Assembly: GCA_020881915.1 (NCBI GenBank)
Contig: JAJFPB010000002.1
Span: 2,046,001 to 2,110,000, forward strand
Direction: 5' to 3'
Length of the DNA: 64,000 bases
Origin: Paramyrothecium sp. XJ0827
Taxonomy: Eukaryota > Ascomycota > Sordariomycetes > Hypocreales > Stachybotryaceae
The position numbers were made by a program, and so were the translations under genes. Shown piece by piece: positions 24,221-35,879 of this stretch. The first letter of the stretch is position 1; each line of letters starts with the position of its first letter. Below the pieces are notes generated by a model. That model was not told where the DNA came from. It saw nothing but the letters and a program-made list of their open reading frames with translations, and searched no databases.

Positions 24221-25098
24221 TGTCAATGCAAAATCGCCAATGCGTGTGCAGGATTGAGGTTTTGCGTTATGGCGGGTCAAGACTTCCTGTGCCAATACAT
24301 TACTTGACCAGTTTGTAGGCGCTCCAGCGTCGCAGGCAGCAACCCGTGGGAAGTACGTGTGACTCACTCCGGGCAACTTGTCGATATGACAGAGACGCAG
24401 TTTTTGAAAGCCCCTTGTTTACACATTTTACTTGTGCCGTGCCGAGGCAATTCGGATCTACATATCTCTCCACTGGGATGGTAGCATCTCGCCTACACCA
24501 CCTTAGGTATGCAAGCCATCTTCACACCAATATGAACTAGTATATCCACTTTTTACATCCTCATGAAATTTTGGGTGCTACAGTATATCACTATCCAACT
24601 TTCGTCTACGACAAAATGTGTCCCTACAGAAAAAGCGAAGACTCAACATGTGAAGCAAGCAACGCAGAGTGAGAGGGAGGCATCAATCTTCCATCTCTAA
24701 TAGACGTTCGACCCACGGAGGAGTAGTAGAGCAGAACGCATATGCTGAAATGGGACTCTTGCGAAGAGTCAACTGTCACATGTGTAATGGGGGTGCTGGT
24801 GTGAGCGAGTCGAACGAGCAATTGGCAAACCAGTTGTTTTGCGTGCACTTGTCAATTCGAATGGACGCCATAGACCGATTCCATGTCCCGGCGATGTGTC
24901 CAAATCAAAGTTCGTTATTCATTCCAAACTGTTGCTCCCTGACGGGTCAACGGCACAGAGCATCCTCAAAACACCTCAACGCCCGTCCAATGAAACAATC
25001 CCCTTGATGATCTTCATCGTTACTTCATGCTCATATTCGCCCTGGATCGAGGTTAGGTACTTTGTTGCATCCTGGGCAGTGGCATCGTTTGTAGAGGC
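24221..25098. other. Intergenic: dbr1 promoter and elongin C 3' flank
   Basis: About 880 bp, slightly AT-rich at 24530-24620. Only short random open frames on both strands. Confidence 0.55.
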
Positions 25099-25737
25099 TT
25101 ACTGATCCAAGCCTAGGTAGTCTGCAGCAGCGAGTAGTTCAAGACACAGCTCAACTGGGATCTCCATATCAGGAACGTCCTCGCTCTTTCGGTATCGGTA
25201 CCAATAGTGAAAGTACTCGACAACCTTGTCAAGAACCATGCCGCTACCCGAGACGTATCAGCTGCCGTGCGTTCACTTGGGCGCAGTGCAACAAAGCGGG
25301 GTGGGTTGGGTGGTCAGTTCAAGTGTAGTTTTGGGCGCATATCATGCAGACCCAGCCGAGCTCACATGGTGAACCAGCGGGTCTGTCACGGAACACAATA
25401 CATATTGTGATGGCTCTGGACTTCTCTTCATCCCAGCCAAGAGACGTCACGGAGAAGGCCCGTTTGGTAGCTCACCTCATCTCTTGGAAGACGCATCGCG
25501 CTTCCCTAGCTTCGGCAAACTGACCTACAACAAGGTGGCGGTGTGAGCTTGGTGATCCTTGGACAACGAAGATCATGGGTCTTCCCTCCCACTCGGGGAT
25601 TTGCTTGCAGACGCACTCCTTGGGTCGAGCATGCTCTTGATGAACGGGCTCACCATGGCGGCCTCCCGCAACACGACGAACTCGAACCCATCGGCTGAGA
25701 CGAGGGTGATGTACTTGCTCGGCTCTTGAAAGGCCAT
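25099..25737 (-). CDS. elc1: Elongin C
   Basis: Elongin C is a Skp1-like adaptor with a BTB/POZ fold. It links substrate receptors to cullin 3-type ligases in fungi and was first known from the elongin complex that helps remove stalled RNA polymerase II. Exons 25737-25617, 25524-25476 and 25243-25099 give 104 residues, close to the family norm of 100-112. Conserved sequence is YITLVSADGFEFVVLREAA, SPFIKSMLDPRSQFAEA, DKVVEYFHYWYRYR and EIPVELCLELLAAADYLGL. No single reading frame spans the gene because the middle exon is only 49 nt and the second intron is 232 nt, so simple ORF calling would miss it. The head-to-head neighbour is rho4, with a shared 766-bp promoter region. Confidence 0.95.
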
Positions 25738-26503
25738 GATTTGCCTTTGCACCTGCTGGTAGCGGAGGTGCTTACTTTCACAAGATGAATGTCTCCGTGA
25801 AGGGAGGCAGGACGATGGTGCTGCAAGAGCAAGTGCCTGCCTGGATAGAAAGATTTGGAGGAAAAAAGTGCAGATGAAGAAAAAAGAATGCAGTTTTTAG
25901 AGGGGCGGCGTCGCGCACGCTTGGACCACTTAAGGTACCTTATCGCCTGTGGTGTGGAGAACCACTCGACGCGAGTCCAGCTGATATGGCGGGTACCTGC
26001 TACGCCCTTGCTGTAGCGCAGCAGGTCGAGGTACCACCACGATCCAATGCCGTCATGGCGCTTCCCCGTTGCCTCGTCAACTGTTTACCCCATGGCCGAC
26101 TCCAAGTCCCCCCCCAACTCAACCAGCCGACTCTTGACTCCCGCCTGCAAAAGTGTCTTGCTTCCGCCTGCTGCAGCCCGTCCACAACCCTCACTCCTTC
26201 AGCTCTGCACATCATCCGTAAAGATATATCCCGACTGACAGCGAAGAACATACTTTGCTCGCCCCCAAGCCGACTGTTAATATTCGCACTTGGTTGACGA
26301 TCCGGTTTCCCTTCACTGTATCTGCGTTATTCAACCCATTGCTGTATACATAATCCCGAAGAAGAGACACCTGCAAGCAGCCCGCCGGACGGATACTCAA
26401 CATCCCGGAGGACCCTGACCTCCAATTCTACGGAAAACAACCCCGGAGACACATCACCGGAGTTGCTTACGCCCGAAAAAGACTACCCCAGCCAACCTTC
26501 GGT
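25738..26503. promoter_or_regulatory. Shared divergent promoter region of elc1 and rho4
   Basis: 766 bp between two start codons that face away from each other. The elc1 side carries a GGTACC motif near 25935. The rho4 side has a C-rich and CT-rich leader (26090-26200, 26400-26500). No TATA box is obvious. The dual role is inferred from gene orientation. Confidence 0.5.
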
Positions 26504-27451
26504 ATGGCCTCGACTCAATACCGCAATTCCTACTACCAGAACTACAACGAACAATCCAGACGGGACCAGCGTGCGCGGTCAAGTGAAGGCACAGTCAGCA
26601 CCACTATGAGTTCAGCATCGGGCCGTGAATCTGCTGCCACCCATGTTACCGAAGGCCCGACATACTCCAAGAAGATCGTCGTTGTAGGCGATGGAGGCTG
26701 CGGCAAGACCTGCCTGCTTATCAGCTATAGCCAAGGCTACTTCCCAGAGGTATGATATGCCTTCTGCGCCCAACCCCAGCTGTTCGAAGCAACATGGCAC
26801 TGACGAATGCTTCACAGAAATACGTGCCAACTGTTTTCGAAAACTACATCACCTATCCCACGCATCCTCCCACTGGTAAGACGGTGGAGCTCGCTTTGTG
26901 GGACACTGCCGGCCAGGAGGAGTATGACCGCCTTCGTCCACTTTCATACCCTGAGACCGATTTGATCTTCGTGTGTTTCGCCATCGATTGCCCCAATTCG
27001 CTAGACAATGTTCTGGATAAGGTAGGTTTCACATCACCTTAGCTCCTCTGGCCCTTCCTTCTTGAATACTAACCATTCCACGCAGTGGTATCCCGAAGTC
27101 CTCCACTTTTGCCCGTACACGCCGCTTGTACTGGTTGGCCTCAAGTCAGATCTGCGTTACAAGAAGACCTGCATTGATATGCTCAAGACCCAGGGCCTGA
27201 CACCAGTCACGACCGACCAAGGCATGGCTGTCGCGAAGAAGATGGGTGCCCAGTACATGGAATGTAGCAGTAAGGAGATGCGGGGCGTCGACGAGATCTT
27301 CGAGCAAGCTATCCTGACTGTTGTTGCCAACGACCGCAAAACCATCGAAGCCTCAGCCAACTCCCAGAACACATCGAGCGAAGGACGAGCAAACGTACCC
27401 GGAGTGGTGGCCCCTAAGAGGAAGAAGAGGTCTAAGTGCCAGATCCTGTGA
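26504..27451 (+). CDS. rho4: Rho4-type small GTPase
   Basis: Rho4 recruits formins and controls septum formation and cell-wall remodelling in filamentous fungi. Three exons (26504-26749, 26818-27021, 27086-27451) encode 271 residues, longer than Rho1 because of an N-terminal extension of about 55 polar residues characteristic of Rho4. G motifs are present: P-loop GDGGCGKT (62-69), effector loop [38 protein letters not shown] (a variant of the TKxD motif) and ECSSKE. The C-terminus has a polybasic KRKKRSK stretch and the CAAX box CQIL. Final Leu favours geranylgeranylation and plasma-membrane targeting. The Rho insert region [12 protein letters not shown] is present. Confidence 0.95.
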
Positions 27452-28166
27452 GCCACGATCATTTCTCGGAGACGGGCCTGCACGCTGGCTGGAACACCTA
27501 GCCAGCCAGGAATGACAGGCGTACACACCCAGATACAAAGTTGTAATGACCCTCAGATGAACCCTTCCACCCTTCATTTACTGCTCATTATTTTATGACC
27601 TTACCGATTGATGAACGGACATGCAGTTGGCGAAGCACTTTCTGGCTTGGAATTCAGGGGGGTGTTTCTTCGGAGCGCGGCTTAGTCTCGGAGAGCTACG
27701 TTCGCGCACCACTGAGGACCGTGAGGGTCAAGGTGCACATGCATTGAGGCATGGATTTGGTTACTTTGCTCGGCACGCTGGTAGAGATTTTCTGGTGACC
27801 GTATCTTCAACCCCTTCATACTTTTTTCCTTTTTCCCCTTTCTGTTCTAGCTGTACCTTTTTCTGCGTTGCTGCTCTCGTGTCGAGCGGCCTCTGATTCT
27901 CTCGACTTTGTTCGGGTTTGGGATAGGAACATAAAAAGAATCCACACTATATACACATCCAGTCGCAAAAGACGTCGCTGGGCCAGGCCATATGTGACGT
28001 GCAAGCTGTGTCTCGATGCTTTGGGATATGTTTGTGTGAGCCCGTGAATGAGACCATACCAGCCAGCTGTCAGAACTGGTCATAGTTCTTGGGCTTGCAG
28101 TAGTCTCGAACCGGGGGTCGTGTTGTGTTTGATTCAAGGGCCGCTCTGGCCTATTTCCCGAATATT
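27452..28166. other. Convergent 3' intergenic region, rho4 / dad1
   Basis: Tail-to-tail 3' flanks, 715 bp, with a T/C-rich run at 27820-27860. Nothing coding was recognised. Confidence 0.55.
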
Positions 28167-28703
28167 TCACGATTCACTTGTCTGATCTTCCTCTTCGTCT
28201 TGCTGTCGACCATGCTGCTGCTGCTGTTGTGGTGGCGGCGCCTTGCCTTGCTCGCTGCCCTCCTCGTTCTTATTCATGACGCCCTCGAACTGCGACCACA
28301 GGGCCTCGACCGACGAGAACTCATTGCCAACCTGTCGGTGCCGAGTTAGCGTTCTTGCCTCGGCCACCAAGCCCCCACGACAAGGTGAGACGGTGAAAGA
28401 AACAGGGGCTTGCGACGGACCGTTATGACTGCCTCCAGCGACCGGTTCAGCTTGTTGATGTTGGCCAGGACGTGCTCGAAGCTCTAAGGGATGACAGCAA
28501 CGGAGTCAGCGAGGGGATTGCGCGCAAAAGTCATGCACCGGTGAGATGTTTGTTCAGCTGAGAGCCAGCGACCGCATTTTGTTCAACGGAGACAATGATG
28601 AGGGGGGGGGAATAAGGGCAAAAGGCTGGCGCACCATGGCAATCTCGCCAATGAGCGCCTCCCGCTGCTGCTCAAAGTACGTCTTCTCGCCGCGCGACTC
28701 CAT
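28167..28703 (-). CDS. dad1: DASH complex subunit Dad1
   Basis: Dad1 is part of the fungal-specific DASH/Dam1 ring that couples kinetochores to microtubule plus ends. Three small exons (28703-28635, 28483-28421, 28331-28167) give 98 residues. The conserved helices are EKTYFEQQREALIGEIAM, SFEHVLANINKLNRSLEAVI and VGNEFSSVEALWSQFEGVM. This exactly matches the Dad1 pattern. After about residue 70 comes a Gln/Glu-rich tail (QQQQQ, then DEEEDQTSES) not needed for the fold. The second donor is GTCCGT, weaker than its neighbours. The frame is open upstream of the chosen ATG, but the extra residues are unlike the family. Confidence 0.93.
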
Positions 28704-29306
28704 GGTAAGCGCTGTGGATCCAGTCTCGAAGTCAGCACGCTGGAAGAGACGCTGCGGGAACCGCGCATGCAAAGGAACCCCCGTAGCGACGGCGATGAGA
28801 GAGGTCGAACTGGACAAGATTGATCGGTAGGCGGCGCGGTTCGAGGTTGGCAAATTGATGTTGCGCGAAGCGCGCTGCGTTGGAGGGGCAGGTCTTGTTA
28901 TCAAAAGAGGTACCTAAGGTACTCTGTACCTACTAGTAGTGGAAGTGGTAACATAAGGTAGCGTAAGTACTTGGACCCATTGCTTCGTTTGTTGGTGGGG
29001 CAGCGACCTTTCTCCTAGGTAGTGACCAAATCGTCTCTGACTCTGCCCTCTACACATTTCCTTAGATAGGTAGTAATATAAAAGAAGTACTGTAGAAATC
29101 AATTAACAATAGATGTTTCCTAGAACTCATGTTTGTATCTATATAGTACATATGTTGAAAATCATCATCACCGTCCCAGACACAAGATGCTTGCATGCCT
29201 ACACCCAAAAGAAAAAACAGCCTCGATGTGCGCCCTATCCATCGTAACATTGATGTACAGTCAAAACTTCGTTGCATTTAAGCACAGTATGCGAATTTGA
29301 TTTGCA
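28704..29306. other. Intergenic: dad1 promoter and snt1 3' flank
   Basis: About 600 bp with a cluster of GGTACC / CCTA / TAAGG motifs at 28909-28975 and an AT-leaning 3' part. No gene is seen. Confidence 0.55.
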
Positions 29307-32300
29307 TCATCTCCCGTAACGATCCAAATGCCGCTCGTACTCATGCGGTCGTAAGCCACGCGCCATAATCTCTCGAGGGTCGCGGGGATCTCGAGGGTCC
29401 CTGGGGTCCCTGGGGTCCCTGGAATCCCTAGGATCCCTCATTTGCACGTCACGCGGATCTGGACCGGGATATCCAGGCCCTTGAGGTGGCGGTGGTGGCC
29501 CCCGAGCATCATAACCGGCCGGCGTGTAGCTTCGACTGGGGACTTCTCGGGGGTCCCTTGCAGGTCCCGGCCCGGGCGTGGATGCATACCTTGGATAGGC
29601 TTGAGCTGGCGGTGGGACTGCTTCACCCGCTCGCGATGTTGGGGGCCCATAGCGGCCTTGCATTGGATGCTGCTGCTGTTGCTGCTGTTGCTGTGGTTGG
29701 GACCCGTACATGGGTGGCCCGCGCTCGTCCCTCAAACCCAGATGATGAGGCTGCTGTGGCGGAGGTGGCGCAGAAGACCATGCCGGTGCTGGGGTTGTAG
29801 GCTTTTGGGTGGTCCCGGGATGTTGAGGTGCCCATGCCTGCTGGGTTTGCGGTGCCTGTGGAGGCTGACTTGTTTTTGGTGGTTGACTCGGCCAGCCACC
29901 AGGCTGCAGAGCGGAGGCTGACTGCTGGTGGCCAGCAGAAGGCCATGCATTATCACGGCTGTTCTGTGACACCTCGCGCGTTCGAGGAGGTGGAGCATGT
30001 GCGGCATACTGTTGCGGTGGGGGTGAAGATGCATGCGTAGGCTGCGATGCTGCTCCGTAAGAGGCAGGGTATCCCGATGGAGATTGGTAGGATACTTGAC
30101 CTGGCTGTGTCGGAGGGTAGCGCTGCGACACCTGCGGCGAGTTCGATGCGCTCGCCGCGGGACCAGACGGGTATGCATGACCCCTATAGTAATCTCGTTC
30201 ATTGGGGTTTGCATCGACGGCGTGCCCCATGGCTGCCCGTGAACCGCTCATATGCTGCGACTGTGGAGGTGGCGCGTACGTGGGCTTCAGAGATGGCATT
30301 GCAGAGGCGCCCGTGCTCGATGGTCTTCCATACGGGGAATACTGAGCTTCCTGCTCCCGGCGTATCTGGGCTGGTGCCGATCCGGCAGGTGGAGGACGAC
30401 TCATAGATTGAGGAGGAGGAGTTGGCGAAGGCCGGACCGGATGACTCGACACGTCGTTGACGCGTTTGGGAGGCGGAGGAGGGTCATCATTGAGCAAGGA
30501 CATGATGTTCGACTTTCGCGGCTCTGGAGGTCGTGGGGCAGCCACCGAGCCTGGAGTAGGAGTAGGGGTGTTTGACTGGGAACTTGCTGCAGTGTAAGGT
30601 TCTTGTGGCGGTCCAGCAGATGGCCGCTGTTGAAGTGATGACATTGGCCGAGAAGTTGGAGGCGCCAATGGAGGTGACTGAGTTGGAGCTGGGTCACTCA
30701 GTAAGCCTCGCATCGACTTCGAGCCCTGCTGTTGCACTGGATAACCCTGTGGCGGAATGGCTCGCGTTGGTTCTTGCACCAAAGGTCTGCCATGGGCGAT
30801 GTGTTCCGTCCTTTGGGGCGCGTGGCCCGGCTGCTGACGATGACCAAACGGATCGAAATGATGTTGCGGGGGCATATCCGGCTCCTGCTTAGCACGTATG
30901 GGCTGTCTCTCTGTTTGACGGGACATTTCTCGCTCTCTCTCCCGCTCCCTCTCCCGCTCCCGCTCTCGATCACGGTCACGGTCACGATCGCGCTGTTCGC
31001 GCTCCCGTTCTCTCTCTCTGTCCCTGTGCTGGTGTGGTGGCGGTGGCTGTTGATGCATTTCCATATTCTGTCTCTCAAGCTGAGCATTCCGTTCGAGCAT
31101 GGGATCCGAAGATTGGCCTGGCTGCAAGGGTTGGGTACCAGGAAGAGGGCGCGGATCGCGGAGCTCAGGCACGGGTGGACCTGCAGAAGGGCCTGTAGGA
31201 GGCGCCTTTTGAGGGAGCGGAACTCGCTGCGAAACAGGTTGAATCGGATCTCGTTCCCGTTCGGGAAAGCCAAATGTCTGCAGAGGTGCTCTAAGCGGAC
31301 GGACGTTTGGAGACATAGATTGAGTGACGGCTTGTGGCACGGCATGCTGAGGTAGCTGGGGCTGCACTGGTGCTTGTGCAATGGGCACGCCATAGCTAGA
31401 GAAGGGCTGAGCGCGTGCCTGTTGAGGCACAGGCTCAATCTTGGGCTGCGGGGCATCGGGATGTATTTCCATGCCAGGGGCAACAGCAAGGGGTCGAGAA
31501 GTACTGCTGGATGAGCTGTCGTATCTCCTCCCACGACCTCCTGTGGTAGGCTGAGGTGGATCCGGTCTCTTCTCTCCTCTGGCTCGCTTGTTGTTTGCCT
31601 CCTCAACGAGTGCTTCCCACTCAGCTTTACCTTGATCTTTCTGGCGAGCATAGTAGTTTTTGACCTACAGCCAATGTTAACATTGTTCCAAATTCCGCTG
31701 AAAAATTAGCATAACTTACCATGACCGCAGTCTTCGACCCCATATGAGCGGCAATGGCATTCCAATCTGAACCAAAAGCCCTAAGCAAATGAGGGAAATC
31801 GTTTGATTCTGAAACGCTCCAGTAGCTGGAGGCTTGAGTTGGAGCTTTGCGCTCCTGCTGTTGCTGTTGCTGTTGCTGTTGTTGCTGCTGCTGCTGCGGT
31901 TGCTGAGGTGGTGGTTGAGTCAAGTTGAACGTCGTTATGGCAGGCTGGCTCGGGGGCATTGGCGGTTCAGGTCTTAAAGACGGAGCAGCCATAACATCTG
32001 AAATGGGTGCTGCTGAGATGGCTGGCGGCCGTTCCACGCTAAGTATAGGCGGCTGCTGTTGCACTGGGAATGTAGGCTGCATCCCCGAGATGGGCTGTTC
32101 GAATTGTGTCGGCATACGAGCCGCATCTGGGGCAATCGTAGATTGGAATTCCGGATTTTGAGCCCTCGAGCCTGATCGTGAGCGTCCCTTGCCAGTTGGA
32201 GGAGCTGGAGTTGGGGCAAGTGTTTGGTTCGGCTTCGGAACCTTGGGTTCTTTGTCTTTGACAGTTTTCCTCCTCCCCTTCCGGCCGTCCACTTTCTCAG

Positions 32301-35300
32301 GCTGATCTGATCTGGCAGCAGCTGAGCCTCCTCGTCGACCAGGCGTGCCTGCTGGGGTGCCATTGTCCGTATCGGTTGGAGGTTGTTCGAAGCCCCAAGT
32401 CGGAGCAGCGGCTCTACGTGGCCTCCGCCTCTCGCCATCGCCATTTTCTTGGTTCTCTTCACCTTCAGGTTCGCCGTTACCGAGCTCTGAAACCAGTGCA
32501 CTTGACCTCTGTTTTCCTCGGCCGCCCTTCTTGCGCCTCTTAGGCTGCTTCTTCAGCTTCTCTTTGAGGTTGAGTTCCTTCTTCATCAGGTAGTAGTATT
32601 GAATACATGTGCCAAAGTCACGATGGGGAATGGCCTCTGCAACCTTGCCCCATTGCTTGGGAAATTCAAGGTAGCGCTTCTCAAACAGTTCCACCTCTTC
32701 CTGCTCAAAGTTGTTGACAGGGGGAAGCACTTCCCATGCGGCAACGAGTCGGTCTTGCGGCATATAACCGGTACGGTCGATAAACTTGTCTCGCTCCTTT
32801 TCCTCGTCTGTCCAGTACATGTCGGGTATTACGGCCTCCTTTTCACTGCGGTATCTCTCCTTCTCCATCCTGAGCTCTCGCTCTTTTCGCTCTTCATCTT
32901 CCCGCATCGAAGCCTGTAGCACGCGTTCCAGATCACGCTCAGTGGCGAACCGTCTACCGCCGCCCCGTCCCTCCGGCTTGGGCGGCTCCGCAACGACAGG
33001 CACAACAGGATCAACGACAGGGACACTGACGGAAAACTTGTCGCGACTTTTCACAGCTGCCGGGTCACTGGAGCGTGTGAATTTGGCGTAGCGAAGGTAG
33101 TTGTCAGCGTAAATTTTCTTGACACGCTCCTGCTCAGCTGTTTTTTCGAGATGAAATTTGGCGAGATGTTGGATCACAAAATCATCCACCATAGCATCAG
33201 TATCCATAGATACCAACAGATCTCGGTCCTTGTTCCATGCCTTACCGCCGTAGTCTGGCAGGCTGTCGAGAGGTGGAGTTGTCATGAACTGCCGAACTGT
33301 CTCGACATCCATGAAAGCCTCGTCTTCAGATTCAGTCTCGTCATCATCCTCGACCTGAGACGGCGTACTGGGAGGTTTAGAGCCATTTTCTGTTGTTTCT
33401 AGAGGTATGGCAGACGTCTGCGCAGATGGCGTCGAGCGTTCTTCTGTAACGGAAGCGTTTGCGGTCTCGAGTATGTCCGATGGTGCTGGATCCGGGGCTG
33501 CTTCGGCGATCTCCTGGGCTAAATTCGAGGCGGCAGGCACCACCTTGTCTTCGGTGCTGGGAATCGGTACAGAGGGCTCATCAATATCCATCTGCTCTAC
33601 CTTTGGTTGAAGCTCCTTTGTATCTTCAAGTGGTAACGACGCCGACACAGCAGGTGCAGCTTCTGGTACTGGGGGGACTGGTTCTTGCTCCGCCTTTTCC
33701 GTCGGCTCGGCTACTGGGACATTGATTTCAGAACTGTCCAAGGCTGTGGCCAATTTACAGCCCTCGTCTTGTTCTGTAGCTTCGACGACGGCATTATCGG
33801 TGTCTGTCTTCGCGACCTGCAGCGGCTGTATCGTCGCACTCAGCATTTCTCTGAGCCCTTCCGTCTCCTTGAGGATCTTGACCATGGACGCGTGAGATAA
33901 GGCAGCGAACCGCTCTACCACTTCCACAGGCACAGTTTTGGTGCTCTGCAACTTATTCAATTCCTCTTCAGCCTTTGCAATTTTCATGTCGAAGTAGTCA
34001 CCCATGTCGTCATCGTCATCGGATTCGGAAGCTTGTTCTACAGTGGCTGGCTTTGACGGCAAGGAGAACCTCACAACGCCGATTGTAGGATGCTTCCGTT
34101 TTCGCGTGTTCCGAGTCGATGCGATGTCGGATGGCTCCTTGATAGCTTGGCGGTCAAGGGCTTCCGTTAGCTTAGACTGGTCATTATCAGTCTTGGATGG
34201 AATGAGATCTTCAGTTTGGGAGATGGTGATTGTCAGATTTGGCGCACTCTCATCATCCGTGTGCCCTCTCTCGCTTCTCATGTCGACCTCTGAATTCGTG
34301 GTGATTTCACCGGGTTCAGCGCTATGATGAACTCGAGTCCGTGTCTCGTGTTCAGCGTAACGGAAATCTGACTTCGCATCGCTACTTCGAGGTCTTTTTT
34401 CGTCCACTTGCTCCACCGACGCGCCATCACGCTGATTAAAAACAGGTCGCTGCGGCGTAAAGGTTTGCGATCGGGCAGCTTTGGGTGAGTCTGGCCCTTT
34501 CTTCAGGTTTGGGTTGATCCATTGCTTGCTAGAGGGGCGAGGTTGCGTGTGAGCTCGGGGACCCAGGGGAATCGGGGGAGGATTGTCGTGGTGCACTTGC
34601 TTCGGTGGCCCGGAGGCTGGGTTTGTCGTGTCAAGACCTCCTGCGTGGCCGGCTGACACAGGCCGCTCACCGAACGCTCTTGGAGCTGTTGGGGGCAGCT
34701 TCCCCGTAACCACGGGAGTGGACGAGGAATCGCCAATGCTGGGAGTACGATTCGGTACCGAGCCAAAAGCTGGCGCTGAAGGGGCCACGGGGGGAGGCGA
34801 AACTTCTTTGCCCTGAGGTGGAGTTTCCTGTGTCACAGCTGATGCGCGGGCCTCCATTTTGGCACGGAAAAGTTCGCGATCTCCCCTATCGCGGTCATCT
34901 CGAAGATCGCGTCGGATATCGTTTTCAGGGTACCTGTCCCCTCGTTCGCGGTCATCCCGTTCGCGACCCCAGCGTCCCTCTTGAGAACGACTTCGAGGGT
35001 ACCTGTCGCTGCGGTCGTCGTATGGTGCCCTCCCTCGTCCCCTGTCAGACGACCAGTCGCCTCTCCCTCTTCCGCGGCCTCGCACCATTCCACCGCCACG
35101 TGAAAAGGGCGACATTCCAAATTGGGGATCCGAAGACGAGGACCCGGCCGATGGTGGGCCTCCGTCCCGTGAACCGCGCCGCGCCCGTTCAGCATCGACA
35201 CCAAGAGGCCCATCGCGTTCTCTATCCCTAAACTCACGGCCTGGCGATCGTGGCCTTCCTATAGGCGAGCGCCGAGACCTAAAATCACGAGTGTCACGCC

Positions 35301-35879
35301 AGTCCCTGTCTCGTTCTCTTTCTCGCTCGCGTTCTCGCTCCCGGCTCCTCTCGTCACGGTAACGGTCCCGATCTCTGAAGTCCAAGTCACGATCTCTGCC
35401 GCGATCTCTACTCTCATCTCTGGAAGACCAGCCACGCCCTCTTCCCCGGCCTCTTCCACCTCGAAATTCGCCAGCGAAACCACCGCCCCTTGGGCCACTC
35501 GGAGCGTCGATCAAAGCCTTGGGTCCACGTGGAGGCTCCCTTCGAAGCTGGTCGCCGAAAACATCCCTATTCGATTGGAAGCCGGTTACATTAGACCTTG
35601 CCTCGGCTGAAGAGCGCCTTCTGTCGCCATCACTGTACTGCGAAGCGCGATCGAAACGGTCTGGTGAGCGGTCCGGCCTTGGCGACCTGGACCGACGATC
35701 CGGTTCGTACCTTGAATACCTAGAAGCCCTGATAAAGTTAGCAAAAGGCGGGCACGGGTAGGACCACATAACACGCTTCGTCTGAGGGCTGAAGTCTGTG
35801 ATGATTTGGAGTTGCGGGATGGTTCACCAAGGGGGGGGGAAACAAGGACAAGGGTTTGTGGCGGCGCGCAAGTGAACAT
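29307..35879 (-). CDS. snt1: Snt1-like SANT-domain co-repressor (SMRT/NCoR family; Set3 complex)
   Basis: Snt1 scaffolds the Set3 histone deacetylase complex, the fungal counterpart of SMRT/NCoR. Exons 35879-35773, 35728-31720 and 31664-29307 give 2157 residues. SANT1 (about 1020-1080) contains NNFEQEEVELFEKRYLEFP and FGTCIQYYYLMKKELN. SANT2 (about 1335-1385) contains SYWSVSESNDFPHLLRAFG and HMGSKTAVMVKNYYARQKD, split by an intron. The N-terminus is an Arg/Ser/Asp/Glu and RGG-type region (about 60-310). A glutamine tract precedes SANT2, and the C-terminal 750 residues are Pro/Gln-rich, ending in DPRD repeats. All exons sum to frame. The first intron as drawn is only 44 nt with a weak GTTATG donor. 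An alternative first exon starting at the ATG at 35883, with donor GTGAAC, also keeps frame, so the N-terminal about 35 residues are uncertain. Confidence 0.9.
29380..29450 (-). repeat. DPRD-coding tandem repeat in snt1
   Basis: Near the snt1 3' end the plus strand repeats GATCTCGAGGGTCCCTGGGG-like 9-nt units. They encode consecutive Arg-Asp-Pro triplets close to the C-terminus (about residues 2110-2135). This is probable replication-slippage sequence under coding constraint. Confidence 0.75.
31855..31911 (-). repeat. CAG/CAA repeat coding a polyglutamine tract in snt1
   Basis: The plus strand shows interrupted CTG/TTG triplets, giving about 17-19 consecutive glutamines just before the second SANT domain. 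A shorter tract of the same type is at 29669-29695. Mixed CAG/CAA codons suggest selection for the peptide rather than recent expansion. Confidence 0.85.

Noticed and set aside
24167..24376. Longer Dbr1 N-terminus from an upstream in-frame ATG
   Set aside because: The Dbr1 fold starts a few residues after MAANTFENQG, and the 52 extra residues look like leader DNA.
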